Shown: positions 45,225-54,800 of the stretch, piece after piece
Layout of the letters: the number at the start of each line of letters is the position of its first letter
Numbering within the stretch: position 1 is the stretch's first letter
Assembly: GCA_018660685.1 (NCBI GenBank)
Contig: JABJJW010000017.1
Coordinates: 1-64,000 of the forward strand
From: Flavobacteriales bacterium
GTDB lineage: Bacteria > Bacteroidota > Bacteroidia > Flavobacteriales_G > Salibacteraceae
Length of the DNA stretch: 64,000 nucleotides
Direction: 5' to 3'
The notes under the pieces: generated by a model
Told to the model about the DNA's origin: nothing
Databases searched by the model: none
Seen by the model: only the letters and a program-made list of their open reading frames with translations
Program-made: the position numbers and the translations under genes

Positions 45225-45787
45225 GCGGCTTCAAGACAAATTTTTAGATTTCTTTTTCCGTTTTGAATGTGACTCTTCACAGCATTGAGCGTCACGTGAA
45301 GCTCAGAACTGATTTCGGAGTAGCTCTTCTTTTTCATATAAAACTCATCGATACACTCCTTTTGAAGGTCCTTCAGTTGTTTGAGGCAATCATCAAGTCG
45401 ATCTTCTTTCTTATTCACTTCATCTATAGGATGCACATAAGTGGCAGATTCCATATCTGCATCTGAGAAATTTATTGAAATTACTTTCTCTCCTCGTTGT
45501 TTCATGAGGCAGTGATTCTTGGCAATCACGAAGAGATATGCTCGAAAATTGGAGACAGAAGATCTTGGTTGATACCCGAGCATTTTTTCGAAGACTTCCA
45601 TGGTAGCATCTTGGGCCAAATGCTTCTCACCAAGATATTTCACGCACACACCAAAAACTAAGGCCATGTACTTCCTAAAAAGAATTCCAAAAACCTCTCG
45701 GTCTCTCGATTCCAGGAACTCTTGGTACAAATCCTCATCCTTTCTTTCAGAAGCGTTTACAAGATCTATGATTTGATTATCGGACAA
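45221..45787 (-). CDS. RNA polymerase sigma factor, ECF type
   Basis: A 188-residue sigma-70 family protein: region 2 around EVFGILFRKYMALVFGVCVK ... AQDATMEVFEKML, and region 4 at QKECIDEFYMKKKSYSEISS ... LHVTLNAVKSHIQNGKRNLK with the HTH. The start must be TTG at 45787: the codon before is CAT preceded by an in-frame TGA, and no ATG occurs before region 2. It heads an operon with the anti-sigma/TonB and TPR genes and may also drive the divergent VWA gene across the 68-base gap. Confidence 0.9.
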   Translation of the reverse strand: MSDNQIIDLVNASERKDEDLYQEFLESRDREVFGILFRKYMALVFGVCVKYLGEKHLAQDATMEVFEKMLGYQPRSSVSNFRAYLFVIAKNHCLMKQRGEKVISINFSDADMESATYVHPIDEVNKKEDRLDDCLKQLKDLQKECIDEFYMKKKSYSEISSELHVTLNAVKSHIQNGKRNLKICLEAA

Positions 45788-45855
45788 ATGTCAGGTCAGT
45801 TTATGGAATTTCAATCCTAATTGCATCCTATAGGTAAATATCAAAATTACATACC

Positions 45856-47733
45856 ATGAAAACGCTCAATTTACTGCTAATCCTCGGAACCAATCTTTTA
45901 GCGACTATCAGCATCGCGCAAGAGTATATTCTTAAAGGTTCTGTCCAGGATGTGCATAGTCAACCGATTCATCAAGCTGAAGTAGTCAATCTTGGAAATC
46001 CCACGGAGCGGACCTTAACCGATTCAAATGGTCTTTTTGTACTAACAGCACAATCCGCTATTGCACGAATTCAAATTTCAAAAGGCGCTTATGCTACAGA
46101 GACATTAAAGGTCGGTGCCAAGACCTTTGTTGCCACCAAGCTTAAGCATGCCCCAATTATGGAAGGGGAAGTTCAGGAACTCGTTACTGAGGACTTGATG
46201 TACGAGAGCGCCCCACTGGCTATGGATGTAGTATCTGCAGGATACTCGCGACGGGCCAATAAAAGTATGGGCGGAGGATTTATTGCACCACAAGAGAACT
46301 GGAACACAGAGTCGTACAGTGCCATAAATGAGAATGGGTTTAAGGTGGTTGTCGACGATCCATTGAGTACGTTTTCCATTGACGTCGATCGTGCCAGTTA
46401 TTCTAACGTGAGACGTTTCATTAACAACGGGCAGATGCCACCGATTGACGCCGTGAGAGTTGAAGAAATGATCAATTACTTCAACTACGAGTACGCCTCT
46501 CCGGACGGTGATGATCCAGTAAAGATTTTCACTGAAGTAGCAGATGCTCCTTGGAACAAGGACCACAAACTTTTGCATGTCGGAGTTAAGGCGCGTGAAC
46601 TTGACAAGAAGAATTTACCTCCAAGCAACATGGTTTTTCTCATCGACGTATCTGGTTCAATGAGCAATGCGAACAAGCTTCCTCTTCTAAAATCGGCAAT
46701 GAAAATGCTCGTTCAAGAATTGAGACCACAAGATCGAGTTGCCATCGTGGTCTATGCAGGCGCTGCAGGTCTTGTCTTAGAATCTACTCCAGGTAACAAA
46801 AAGGAAGAAATTAATGCGGCGATCGACAGACTCCAATCAGGAGGTTCAACGGCTGGTGGAGCAGGAATCAAGTTGGCCTACAATGTTGCTGCCAAGAACT
46901 TTAATAGTGAAGGAAACAATCGCGTCATCCTCGCCACAGATGGAGATTTCAACATCGGGGCCTCGAGCGATGGAGAGATGCAACGCTTAATTGAAAATAA
47001 GCGTGAGACTGGCGTTTTCCTAACCGTTTTGGGCTTTGGAATGGGGAATTATAAGGACTCCAAAATGGAAGTTCTAGCCGATAAGGGAAATGGAAACTAC
47101 GCGTACATTGACAATATTACTGAGGCGAAGAAAACCCTGGTAAATGAGTTTGGATCAACACTCTTTGCTGTTGCAAAAGATGTCAAGATTCAGATCGAAT
47201 TCAATCCTGCAAATGTTGCCGAGTATCGTTTGATCGGATACGAAAACAGATTGCTCAATAAGGAGGATTTCAATGATGACATGAAGGATGCCGGTGAGAT
47301 GGGAGTTGGGCATGTTGTTACGGCATTGTATGAAGTCATCCCAGTTGGAAAAGGTTCCAAATCAAAAGTGGATCCACTGAGATATTCTCCATCTGTCATG
47401 CCAACCCCATTCAAAGAGATGGGTCACGAGATTGCAACGTTAAAACTCCGGTACAAGGAACCTGAAGGAGAGAAGAGTAAGTTGATGACTCAAGTGATTC
47501 CAAACAAAATTGTCCCATTGAATGAAGCTAATATCAATCTGCAATGGTCTGCATCGGTAGCAGGATTTGGAATGCTGTTGAGAAAGTCGAAATACGCCGG
47601 AGACCTGACTTACTCGAGTGTGGTAGAGCAAGCGAAAGGCGCTTTAGGAAATGATAAGGAAGGATATAGGAGGGAAGCATTGCAGCTCATGAAGAGCGCG
47701 GAACTAATGTCTAAGTCAACTGCTTCCAGATAA
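45856..47733 (+). CDS. VWA-domain surface protein (YfbK-like)
   Basis: A 625-residue exported protein (LLLILGTNLLATISIAQ). Residues ~23-100 are a carboxypeptidase-D-like domain; MDVVSAGYSRRANKS (~123-137) is a linker like that in SusC/TonB systems; ~160-230 is the 'vWF-A N-terminal' domain (DPLSTFSIDVDRASYSNVRR); the VWA domain starts at ~255 with the MIDAS D264-V-S-G-S-M-S and T-D-G-D at ATDGDFNIGA; the end is a DUF3520-like beta region. Such proteins bind partners through Mg2+ at the MIDAS. It is divergent from the sigma operon and overlaps folC convergently by 18 bases. Confidence 0.88.
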   Translation: MKTLNLLLILGTNLLATISIAQEYILKGSVQDVHSQPIHQAEVVNLGNPTERTLTDSNGLFVLTAQSAIARIQISKGAYATETLKVGAKTFVATKLKHAPIMEGEVQELVTEDLMYESAPLAMDVVSAGYSRRANKSMGGGFIAPQENWNTESYSAINENGFKVVVDDPLSTFSIDVDRASYSNVRRFINNGQMPPIDAVRVEEMINYFNYEYASPDGDDPVKIFTEVADAPWNKDHKLLHVGVKARELDKKNLPPSNMVFLIDVSGSMSNANKLPLLKSAMKMLVQELRPQDRVAIVVYAGAAGLVLESTPGNKKEEINAAIDRLQSGGSTAGGAGIKLAYNVAAKNFNSEGNNRVILATDGDFNIGASSDGEMQRLIENKRETGVFLTVLGFGMGNYKDSKMEVLADKGNGNYAYIDNITEAKKTLVNEFGSTLFAVAKDVKIQIEFNPANVAEYRLIGYENRLLNKEDFNDDMKDAGEMGVGHVVTALYEVIPVGKGSKSKVDPLRYSPSVMPTPFKEMGHEIATLKLRYKEPEGEKSKLMTQVIPNKIVPLNEANINLQWSASVAGFGMLLRKSKYAGDLTYSSVVEQAKGALGNDKEGYRREALQLMKSAELMSKSTASR

Positions 47734-48954
47734 ATATGTCAGAAGATCTGCTACGACGAAGGTGCTTCCACCAACGAAGATCAGATCAGTTGATTCGCTA
47801 GCTGCAAGGGCCGCCTCATAGGCGGCTTTTGTGATTTTAAAAGATGTGAAACTTAGACTTAGATCATTAGCAATGGAACTTAGATCATCAATATCCATTG
47901 CTCGCGGAATCGAAGCCTGACATAGATAGAATTCCGCATCCTTAGGGAAGAGCGACAGCACCTTGTTGACGTTTTTATCATCAACGAAACCAAGCACAAT
48001 CCTTTGACGACTTGATTTTTCCTTGACCAATTCTTCAACCACGTAACCCACTCCTTCTTCGTTGTGGGCAACGTCGCAGATCACTTTTGGCGAGTGATTT
48101 AGAACTTCCCACCGGCCTCTGAGACCTGTGTTCTCAACCACGTTTTTAAGGCCATTGTCAATATTGGATGAACTAATCTGCCAACCCTTCATTTGAAGTT
48201 CTCCAATCGCGGCAACGGCAGTTTGCGCATTCTTGATTTGATGGTTTCCCTTAAGACCAATTTCTTCGATGTCAATTCGATCTTGATCTGCGTATCGGAG
48301 AGGGCATCCCAATTCCAATGCCGTCTCATCAAAGCATGGTTTCGTATCTGAATCTGTTTCTCCAACCACAACCGGCACACCTTCTTTAAATATTCCGGCC
48401 TTTTCTTTTGCGATAACCGCCTTGGAAGTTCCGAGGTATTGAGTGTGATCAAGCCCGATGTTCGTGACAACGCTAACTTCAGGAACGATTACGTTCGTCG
48501 AATCGAGGCGCCCTCCCATTCCTACTTCGATGATGGCGATGTCGACATCTTCCGTTTTGAAATATTGGAAGGCCAATCCAACTGACCACTCAAAGAAGGA
48601 TAGACCGATTTCCTCGAATTGGATTTTATAGTGTTCAACGAATTCCGTTACCGAAGATTCTGGGATCATCTCGCCATTGATGCGAATCCGCTCCCGAAAA
48701 TCAATCAGATGAGGAGAAGTGTACAGCCCTGTTTTTAAGCCAGCGTCCTGGCATATTGATGCGATGAGATGGGAAGTGGAGCCCTTTCCATTCGTGCCAG
48801 CCACATGAACCGATTTGAAACCCAATTCAGGATGACCCAACACATCCATAAGTTGGATTGTGCCTTCCAAATCAGCCTTATACGCGGCCTTCCCAATGCG
48901 TTGATACATCGGGAGTTGGGCAAATAGATATTCTGTGGTATCCGCGTAGGTCAA
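47716..48954 (-). CDS. folC: Folylpolyglutamate/dihydrofolate synthase
   Basis: A 412-residue Mur-ligase-like enzyme: P-loop HVAGTNGKGSTSHLIASICQ, TSPHLIDFRERI, IIEVGMGGRLDSTNV and VTNIGLDHTQYLG are all present. It adds glutamate to folates (and dihydropteroate in the bifunctional form). The start is TTG (MTYADTTEYLFAQLPMYQR, matching the family N-terminus); it overlaps the TGA of the peptidase gene (TTGA), which supports coupling and the non-ATG start. Confidence 0.93.
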   Translation of the reverse strand: MTYADTTEYLFAQLPMYQRIGKAAYKADLEGTIQLMDVLGHPELGFKSVHVAGTNGKGSTSHLIASICQDAGLKTGLYTSPHLIDFRERIRINGEMIPESSVTEFVEHYKIQFEEIGLSFFEWSVGLAFQYFKTEDVDIAIIEVGMGGRLDSTNVIVPEVSVVTNIGLDHTQYLGTSKAVIAKEKAGIFKEGVPVVVGETDSDTKPCFDETALELGCPLRYADQDRIDIEEIGLKGNHQIKNAQTAVAAIGELQMKGWQISSSNIDNGLKNVVENTGLRGRWEVLNHSPKVICDVAHNEEGVGYVVEELVKEKSSRQRIVLGFVDDKNVNKVLSLFPKDAEFYLCQASIPRAMDIDDLSSIANDLSLSFTSFKITKAAYEAALAASESTDLIFVGGSTFVVADLLTYLSGSS

Positions 48955-49877
48955 AAGGTTCTTAGCGTATTGAATACCAAGTCAACCACCTGAGCCATCT
49001 TCTTAAAATCAAGCGTCTCCTTGGTGTCGGTTGGTTCGTGGTAATTCTTGTTTCTGTAGAATGCCGAATTAGTTATCATCAAGGCTGAGTAACCAAATGC
49101 CCAGTAGTTGAGATGATCTGAGAAATCTATACCCGGAAGTCTTTTTGGACCAGTGAAGGTTCTCACTCGGAGCGGTTTTTTCGTCCGTATTCGACGATTG
49201 ATTCTACGGGCGAATTTTCCAGCTCCAAATTTTTTAACTACGGTGATGAAGTCACCCCTATTCCCATACACAAGAGCTAGTGGGCCGAAGGGGAATTCTT
49301 GAGACTTTTTCTCATCACTGAAGTAGCCGATCATCTCGAGAACAATCATGCCTTCAACCTGCGTGTCCCCATCATAAAGGCTCTTAGCATGAACGTAGCT
49401 CCCCATTTTCTCCGACCTAAAGAAAGGAGGTTCTTCCAAAGTATATGCAACAAGATCTATTCTGCTTTGAGGAGGATTTTGATGGAGCAGTCGCGCAAGT
49501 TCGAGTAAACCGGCTATTCCAGATGCGTTGTCATCAGCGCCATCTTGCGGACCGCAGACATCGTAATGTGCACCTACTATAATTCGAGGTCCATCTTCAG
49601 GTCCGTAAGACGCAATGACGTTACGATACTGCTTGAGGTTGACTTCGTAGGATTGGAAATTAGGTTTCCCTCCTTCATTTTCGAAGTGATCAAAAATGTA
49701 TTGAGACACTTGGTTTAGTGCATCAATGTTTTGATGCGTTCTCCACCCTTGCGTGGCGAGAATGCTGTCCATATGTCTCGAAAGAACGGCGGAGTCGGAT
49801 TGCCCAAATGAATTCAGGAGGCAAGTGAGCAGCAGCAGGAAGCAAACAAAAAAGCGATACAGCATAACCTTATGCAT
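48951..49877 (-). CDS. M28 family metallopeptidase
   Basis: A 308-residue exported zinc aminopeptidase-like protein (RFFVCFLLLLTCLLNSFGQ). Zinc-site motifs: GAHYDVCGPQDGADDNASGI (His and bridging Asp), YTLEEPPFFRSEKMGSY (catalytic Glu pair) and GIDFSDHLNYWAFGY (last His). It lies upstream of folC and overlaps it by four bases. Peptide or amyloid-like substrates are unknown. Confidence 0.9.
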   Translation of the reverse strand: MHKVMLYRFFVCFLLLLTCLLNSFGQSDSAVLSRHMDSILATQGWRTHQNIDALNQVSQYIFDHFENEGGKPNFQSYEVNLKQYRNVIASYGPEDGPRIIVGAHYDVCGPQDGADDNASGIAGLLELARLLHQNPPQSRIDLVAYTLEEPPFFRSEKMGSYVHAKSLYDGDTQVEGMIVLEMIGYFSDEKKSQEFPFGPLALVYGNRGDFITVVKKFGAGKFARRINRRIRTKKPLRVRTFTGPKRLPGIDFSDHLNYWAFGYSALMITNSAFYRNKNYHEPTDTKETLDFKKMAQVVDLVFNTLRTF

Positions 49878-49907
49878 ATATCGCTAAATAATTTAATTGG
49901 TGGTACA

Positions 49908-50249
49908 CTACATTCCTGGAGGTGGCATGCTTTCGTGAACCTCAATCTGGCAATCTCCTCGCCATCCTAAATGCGGGTGGCCATCCATCAGCGCTATTGC
50001 CGCTTCCATAGATTCAGCTTCGAGAATGGAATAAACACAAACACCATGCGTGCTTGGTTGAGCACCGCCGCCAGGAGATAGTGATTGTCCACCCATGAGC
50101 GGTGTGCCAAAGTCGACTAGTTGGGAACCAACTCGTTCTGACCAGGCCATCCATTTCTTCATTCCTTCTTGAGCATCTTCCGGAGAGGACTTGGCGGATT
50201 CGGCCCATGCCTCTTCCGTCATGTGGTAAGTGACAACAAATTTCTTCAT
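49908..50249 (-). CDS. YCII-related protein
   Basis: A 113-residue protein with start ATG at 50249 (MKKFVVTYHMTEEAWAESA). It has the ferredoxin-like fold pattern of YciI relatives: a first strand, a helix (AQEGMKKWMAWSERVG), a glycine-rich loop (TPLMGGQSLSPGGGAQP) and AAIALMDGHPHLGWRGDCQI with the H-P-H pair. The family is of unknown function; some members act with ECF sigma factors. Confidence 0.8.
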   Translation of the reverse strand: MKKFVVTYHMTEEAWAESAKSSPEDAQEGMKKWMAWSERVGSQLVDFGTPLMGGQSLSPGGGAQPSTHGVCVYSILEAESMEAAIALMDGHPHLGWRGDCQIEVHESMPPPGM

Positions 50250-50338
50250 GCTTTCATTTTTTAATGATTCCGAAAAATATAAAAACATAACAAAGTGCGG
50301 ATAAGCGCAATTGTCTTTAGATGAAATAAAGAGGGTGG

Positions 50339-51112
50339 TTACTCTAGAACGAAAACAAACTTGATCGACCCTTTTTTCTCTGCTGGCCCATCGGGGTCAG
50401 GATCGATTGTTGCTTTCCTTGCGGCTTCGGTAGCGGCTTTGATCATGGCAGCGTTCGCTATGGTAGTTCCTCGGCTTCCTTGGGTTGCGCGTACACAATT
50501 CCCCATTCTATCAAAGATTACGTCAACGACAATGACTCCGCTTTCTTGCCAATCTCCAAGCACACGAGGCTTTTTACGGAAATTTCGATTTCCAAAACCA
50601 TTTAGCTGCGGACCGTCCCCGCTTCCACCTGAAAGAGATTTCCCAGTTGGAGAACCATCTGGCTTTCCATGGTCGCCAGGCTGTTCTGAATCACCTTGAC
50701 CTTTGCTATCGTTATCCTTGTTTGTCTTGAAGGGATTGCTATCGAGAACCTTTTTGAGCTGTTCGTCGAGTTCGGGTTCTTTCTCCACTGGTTTCTCGGG
50801 TTTCACTTCTTCAGGAACCGAATAGTCCGATATATCATCCTGCGTCGCAACGTCCTCTGGGGATTCAACCGGCGAGCTCTCAACGGGTTCGGTGATTGGT
50901 TCTGTATCCACTGGATCTGCTGTGCTCTCAGGCTGCTCATCCCCCGATCCGAAGTCTACATTTCCGAGGTCTAGTTCAACACCTCCTACTTCTTCAGGGA
51001 TTGGTACTGGAATCGTCAAACCATAAAATAAGAACACGATGAGCAACACCAAATGGAAAATGATGGTACCAATCAGACCGCGTCTTTTATCCTTATTCTG
51101 GAACAACTCCAT
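50339..51112 (-). CDS. tonB: TonB energy transducer
   Basis: A 257-residue protein: short cytosolic end, one membrane segment (GLIGTIIFHLVLLIVFLFYG), a long Pro/Glu-rich linker (EPITEPVESSPVESPEDVAT) and a C-terminal TonB domain (SGVIVVDVIFDRMGNCVRAT). It lies two bases after exbD and forms the exbB-exbD-tonB operon that couples the proton-motive force to outer-membrane receptors such as the two in this window. Confidence 0.9.
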   Translation of the reverse strand: MELFQNKDKRRGLIGTIIFHLVLLIVFLFYGLTIPVPIPEEVGGVELDLGNVDFGSGDEQPESTADPVDTEPITEPVESSPVESPEDVATQDDISDYSVPEEVKPEKPVEKEPELDEQLKKVLDSNPFKTNKDNDSKGQGDSEQPGDHGKPDGSPTGKSLSGGSGDGPQLNGFGNRNFRKKPRVLGDWQESGVIVVDVIFDRMGNCVRATQGSRGTTIANAAMIKAATEAARKATIDPDPDGPAEKKGSIKFVFVLE

Positions 51113-51114
51113 GC

Positions 51115-51504
51115 TTAGGGCTTCGTAGCTATAACGACTGTAAAGCCATTTTCTTTTGCAAGGCTTAAAAATCCAATGGTTTCTCCAGTTGGAACGGTTT
51201 GGTCGACGTTGAGCACAATACTTGGTTTTTTGACCTCTGCCTTTCGCTTCAAGAGAAGTGCTTTAATTTGACTTTTGCTGACGTCTTGACCATCTAGGTT
51301 GTAGCTAAGATCTGTACGTATGCTTACGGAAATCTTGGGATGTTCCTTAGTTCTGTTTTTCCCAGTCGGTAAATCAACCTTGGCACCATATGGGGAGACA
51401 AGGGTGCTGAGAATGATGAAGAAGATGAGGAGTAGAAAGACAATGTCTGTCATGCTCGACATACTAAAGCTCACACTTACTTTATTTCTGGAGTTGATTC
51501 CCAT
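51115..51504 (-). CDS. exbD: Biopolymer transport protein ExbD
   Basis: A 129-residue protein with one membrane segment containing the conserved Asp (SMTDIVFLLLIFFIILSTLV) and a periplasmic alpha/beta domain (SIVLNVDQTVPTGETIGFLS). Its ATG overlaps the exbB stop codon by one base. Confidence 0.93.
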   Translation of the reverse strand: MGINSRNKVSVSFSMSSMTDIVFLLLIFFIILSTLVSPYGAKVDLPTGKNRTKEHPKISVSIRTDLSYNLDGQDVSKSQIKALLLKRKAEVKKPSIVLNVDQTVPTGETIGFLSLAKENGFTVVIATKP

Positions 51505-52214
51505 TATTCAGCAGGCTCTTGTAAGAGATCCATAAACTCGATGGTCGTTGCTTCCATTTTATAAATGACCTTTTCGACCCGCGCCACAAGAACGTTGTAT
51601 GCGATGTATGCGATGATTCCGATCACAAGTCCTGCCACAGTAGTCACCATGGCTTGCATGATACCACCGCTTAATTGTTCGATCTCTATTCCGCTGTCGC
51701 TGATACGCATTTCATGAAAAACTACAATCATTCCTATTACAGTTCCCAAGAACCCAATCATCGGAGCTGCTCCGGCTATCGTTGCGAGTGTTGAAAGACT
51801 GGCTTCTAACTTGTAAACTTCCAGCTTGCCCACATTTTCAATGGCGGCGCTAATATCTCCTAATGGCTTGCCAACTCTTTTGACGCCTTTTTGGATCATT
51901 CGAGCGAAAGTGGTGTCGGTCGATTTACACAGATGGTTTGCCGCGTCAATCTTTCCTTCATGAATAAAATCTCGAATTTGATTCATGAATTGAGGATCTT
52001 CTTTCGAGGCCTTTTGAATGGCTAAGAATCGTTCGATGAAGATATAGATGGCGATAACGGACAAAATCGCCAAGGGGATCATGATATACCATCCGCCACT
52101 GGAGAGAAGTTCGATTATGGAGAGTGTCTCTTCAGTAGGGACAACTTCTTCGGTTCCCTCCTCATTTACACCAGCCTCGCCGGTTGTAATTTGGAGTAAT
52201 AGGTTCAATAGCAT
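51504..52214 (-). CDS. exbB: MotA/TolQ/ExbB proton channel protein
   Basis: A 236-residue protein with three membrane segments: GGWYIMIPLAILSVIAIYIF, LSTLATIAGAAPMIGFLGTV and MVTTVAGLVIGIIAYIAYNV. It is the ExbB stator of the TonB system and the first gene of the operon. The acidic N-terminal extension (NEEGTEEVVPTEETLSI) is common in Bacteroidota ExbB. Confidence 0.93.
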   Translation of the reverse strand: MLLNLLLQITTGEAGVNEEGTEEVVPTEETLSIIELLSSGGWYIMIPLAILSVIAIYIFIERFLAIQKASKEDPQFMNQIRDFIHEGKIDAANHLCKSTDTTFARMIQKGVKRVGKPLGDISAAIENVGKLEVYKLEASLSTLATIAGAAPMIGFLGTVIGMIVVFHEMRISDSGIEIEQLSGGIMQAMVTTVAGLVIGIIAYIAYNVLVARVEKVIYKMEATTIEFMDLLQEPAE

Positions 52215-52303
52215 ATCTGTGGCAGTTTGTGTCTGACTAAAGTATAGTCCACTAACGCCGACAAAGCCTCAGAATTGTTGAATTGTGAAAAGCTGGCTGT
52301 TAA

Positions 52304-53695
52304 TTAGAAAAGGGCGTAATCCATAAGGATATAAGTGAACGCACCAGCGATATAGCCGACAAATGCCAACCAGCTGATGTTCTTCATGTACCAAATGAAA
52401 TCGACTTGGAGGATTCCCATGACTGCAACTCCAGCTGCAGAACCGATGATTAGACAACTTCCTCCAGTTCCTGCACAGTATGCCAAAAACTCCCAGAATG
52501 CGTGATCGACCGGGTAGGCCTGGCCTGCTATTGCTTCAGCGCCAACAGGGAGAAGGTCGTACATTCCCATGGCACCGGCAACGAGAGGAACATTGTCAAC
52601 GATTGAACTCAAGAGTCCAATTACCATGTTGATAGCATACATGTCTCCAATTGATGATTCCAAGAAGCTTGCGAGAAATCTCAAATGTCCTGCTGTCTGC
52701 AATGATGCAACTGCGGCGAGAATACCTAAGAAGAAGAGCACGCTCGGCGTATCGACCTTTTGGAGAACTCCAATTACACTAAGCTTAGACCGATCTGTGT
52801 GATTTTTGGATCGGTGCAGGATTTCCGTAACGGTCCAAAGCACACCCAGGCCAAATAGAATTCCCATAAACGGCGGCAAATGGGTCACAGTCTTGAATAT
52901 TGGGACGAATAAAAGACTTCCTACTCCTAAAAAGAAGACCAAATTTTGCTCAAACGGTGTGGTTCGATCGATTAAGTGTGCCTTGTCCACCATTCCCAAT
53001 TTTCGCTCAACCTCTCCTTTCATAGTGAAAGTTAGAATGATCAACGGAACGATTAGACATATTAATGAAGGCAGAATCAGCTTGAGAACGATGTTTGCAG
53101 CTGTGACTTGTCCGCCGATCCAAAGCATGATAGTGGTGACATCTCCAATAGGCGACCAAGCTCCACCGGCATTCGCTGCCAGAATAATCATACCTGCAAA
53201 AAGCCACAAATCTTCTTTTCCCTTGACCAGTTTTTTAAGCAGAGCAGCCATCACAATTGACGTGGTAAGGTTGTCTAGCGCCGCAGAAAGGAAGAAAGTC
53301 AAAACGCTCAGAATCCACATCAATTTGACCTTATTGGCCGTGTTGATTCGGTCTGTGATAATGGCAAAGCCTTCGTGGGCGTCAATAAGTTCGACAATTG
53401 TCATCGCGCCTAAGAGGAAAAATAGGATACTGGCAATCTCACTCAAATGGTGTAACAAACTCTCTGTGATAAAGTGATTCGCCACCATGTCATTGTGGCC
53501 TTCAGCTGGATTAGCAGCGAGGAATTCCATGTATTCCACACTGTTTTCAAGAACGGATTCACCAGCGAGAGCTAGGATGGACCAGGTTATCGCTCCAATT
53601 AAAAGTGCACTGGCAGCCTTGTCAATTTTTAGAGGATGCTCAAGCGCGATTGCTAGGTACCCGAGAATAAATACGACGACCATTAAAATGTACAT
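52304..53695 (-). CDS. nhaD: Sodium:proton antiporter NhaD
   Basis: A 463-residue protein with ~12-13 membrane segments of the ArsB/NhaD superfamily. VVVFILGYLAIALEHPLKID opens it; KLMWILSVLTFFLSAALDNL and IVMAALLKKL, then ANAGGAWSPIGDVTTIMLW, are hallmark NhaD stretches. It exports Na+ against H+. It is followed upstream on the strand by the MscS gene, 10 bases away, suggesting a shared response to salt or osmotic stress. Confidence 0.93.
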   Translation of the reverse strand: MYILMVVVFILGYLAIALEHPLKIDKAASALLIGAITWSILALAGESVLENSVEYMEFLAANPAEGHNDMVANHFITESLLHHLSEIASILFFLLGAMTIVELIDAHEGFAIITDRINTANKVKLMWILSVLTFFLSAALDNLTTSIVMAALLKKLVKGKEDLWLFAGMIILAANAGGAWSPIGDVTTIMLWIGGQVTAANIVLKLILPSLICLIVPLIILTFTMKGEVERKLGMVDKAHLIDRTTPFEQNLVFFLGVGSLLFVPIFKTVTHLPPFMGILFGLGVLWTVTEILHRSKNHTDRSKLSVIGVLQKVDTPSVLFFLGILAAVASLQTAGHLRFLASFLESSIGDMYAINMVIGLLSSIVDNVPLVAGAMGMYDLLPVGAEAIAGQAYPVDHAFWEFLAYCAGTGGSCLIIGSAAGVAVMGILQVDFIWYMKNISWLAFVGYIAGAFTYILMDYALF

Positions 53696-53705
53696 GACTC
53701 TAACT

Positions 53706-54797
53706 TTAGTTGTTTTCTACGATGAGTGTTTGTGTAGGGAATGCGAAGTCAGCACCATTGTCATTGACAATTCGCATTATTTCGTAATTGATCTCTTCCT
53801 TGATCCTGAGGAATACGCTCCAGTCCATTGTATCGATATAGTACAACACCATGATGTCTAAGGAGCTTGCCCCAAATTCTGTAAAGTGAACCTCACCATC
53901 TTGATTGGTATTAGGATGTTCATCCACAAGGTCTTGTATACCCTTTACGATGCTCTTGATTTGCTCCTCCGTGGAATCATAAGTTACTCCAACTGTAAAT
54001 GAAACACGGCGGAACGTTCTCATGCTGAGATTGTCCAAAGTGTTGTCAATCATCTGCCGATTAGGAAGCGTCAAATAACTCTTTTCCAAGGTCCGAAGTC
54101 TCGTGCTCCTAAATCCAATTTTTTCCACCGAACCAACAACTCCATTGACTTCTACAAGATCACCGATGAGGAATGGTTTGTCAAAGAAGATGAAAAAGGA
54201 AGCAAGGAGGTTTTCCAGGCTTTCCTTAGCTGCTAGAGCCAATGCTAATCCACCAATTCCCAGTCCAGCGATGAGCGCTGCAACATCTACTTTGAACACA
54301 ACTCCGAGAATCATGAAGATTCCAATCGTGACGATGATAACCCTCAATATCTCGATGAGGAATACGATGGCTTGATCATCCGCTTTACTCTCAGTCTTCT
54401 CTGCTTTAGCAATAAGCACAACTCCCATAAATGAAGCCACGCGGAGTACAATCCATGTAACGACAGAAAGTAGAAATGTGAGATAGACTCGATTCAAGAT
54501 TAGGTGCAGGCCAAACTCGCTTTGAGGCGCTATATCCCATTCTTCAGGAAACTCAATGTGCGAGGTGCAGACATACAGGATAATCAGCATGATCAGCCAT
54601 TCTAATGGCACAACAAGCAAGTCGTAGACTTTCTTTTTATCGAGCTCCGGTGTTTTTTTAGCGAGGAGCTTGAATAGAATATCGCTGATTCTTCGCGAGA
54701 AAAAGCGCATAAAGATGAATCCAAAAAGTAGGGATCCTACTACCCACAGATAGTCTTGAACCGAGTTGCCGAGATATACTTCTTGGAGAATTTCCAT
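53706..54797 (-). CDS. Mechanosensitive channel of the MscS family
   Basis: A 363-residue protein: five hydrophobic segments, the pore helix ALIAGLGIGGLALALAAKES with its Gly/Ala packing pattern, and the MscS beta domain (PFLIGDLVEVNGVVGSVEKI). It opens on membrane tension to release solutes after hypoosmotic shock. It lies between the dehydrogenase gene and nhaD, all on one strand with gaps of 3 and 10 bases. Confidence 0.92.
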   Translation of the reverse strand: MEILQEVYLGNSVQDYLWVVGSLLFGFIFMRFFSRRISDILFKLLAKKTPELDKKKVYDLLVVPLEWLIMLIILYVCTSHIEFPEEWDIAPQSEFGLHLILNRVYLTFLLSVVTWIVLRVASFMGVVLIAKAEKTESKADDQAIVFLIEILRVIIVTIGIFMILGVVFKVDVAALIAGLGIGGLALALAAKESLENLLASFFIFFDKPFLIGDLVEVNGVVGSVEKIGFRSTRLRTLEKSYLTLPNRQMIDNTLDNLSMRTFRRVSFTVGVTYDSTEEQIKSIVKGIQDLVDEHPNTNQDGEVHFTEFGASSLDIMVLYYIDTMDWSVFLRIKEEINYEIMRIVNDNGADFAFPTQTLIVENN

Positions 54798-54800
54798 CCG

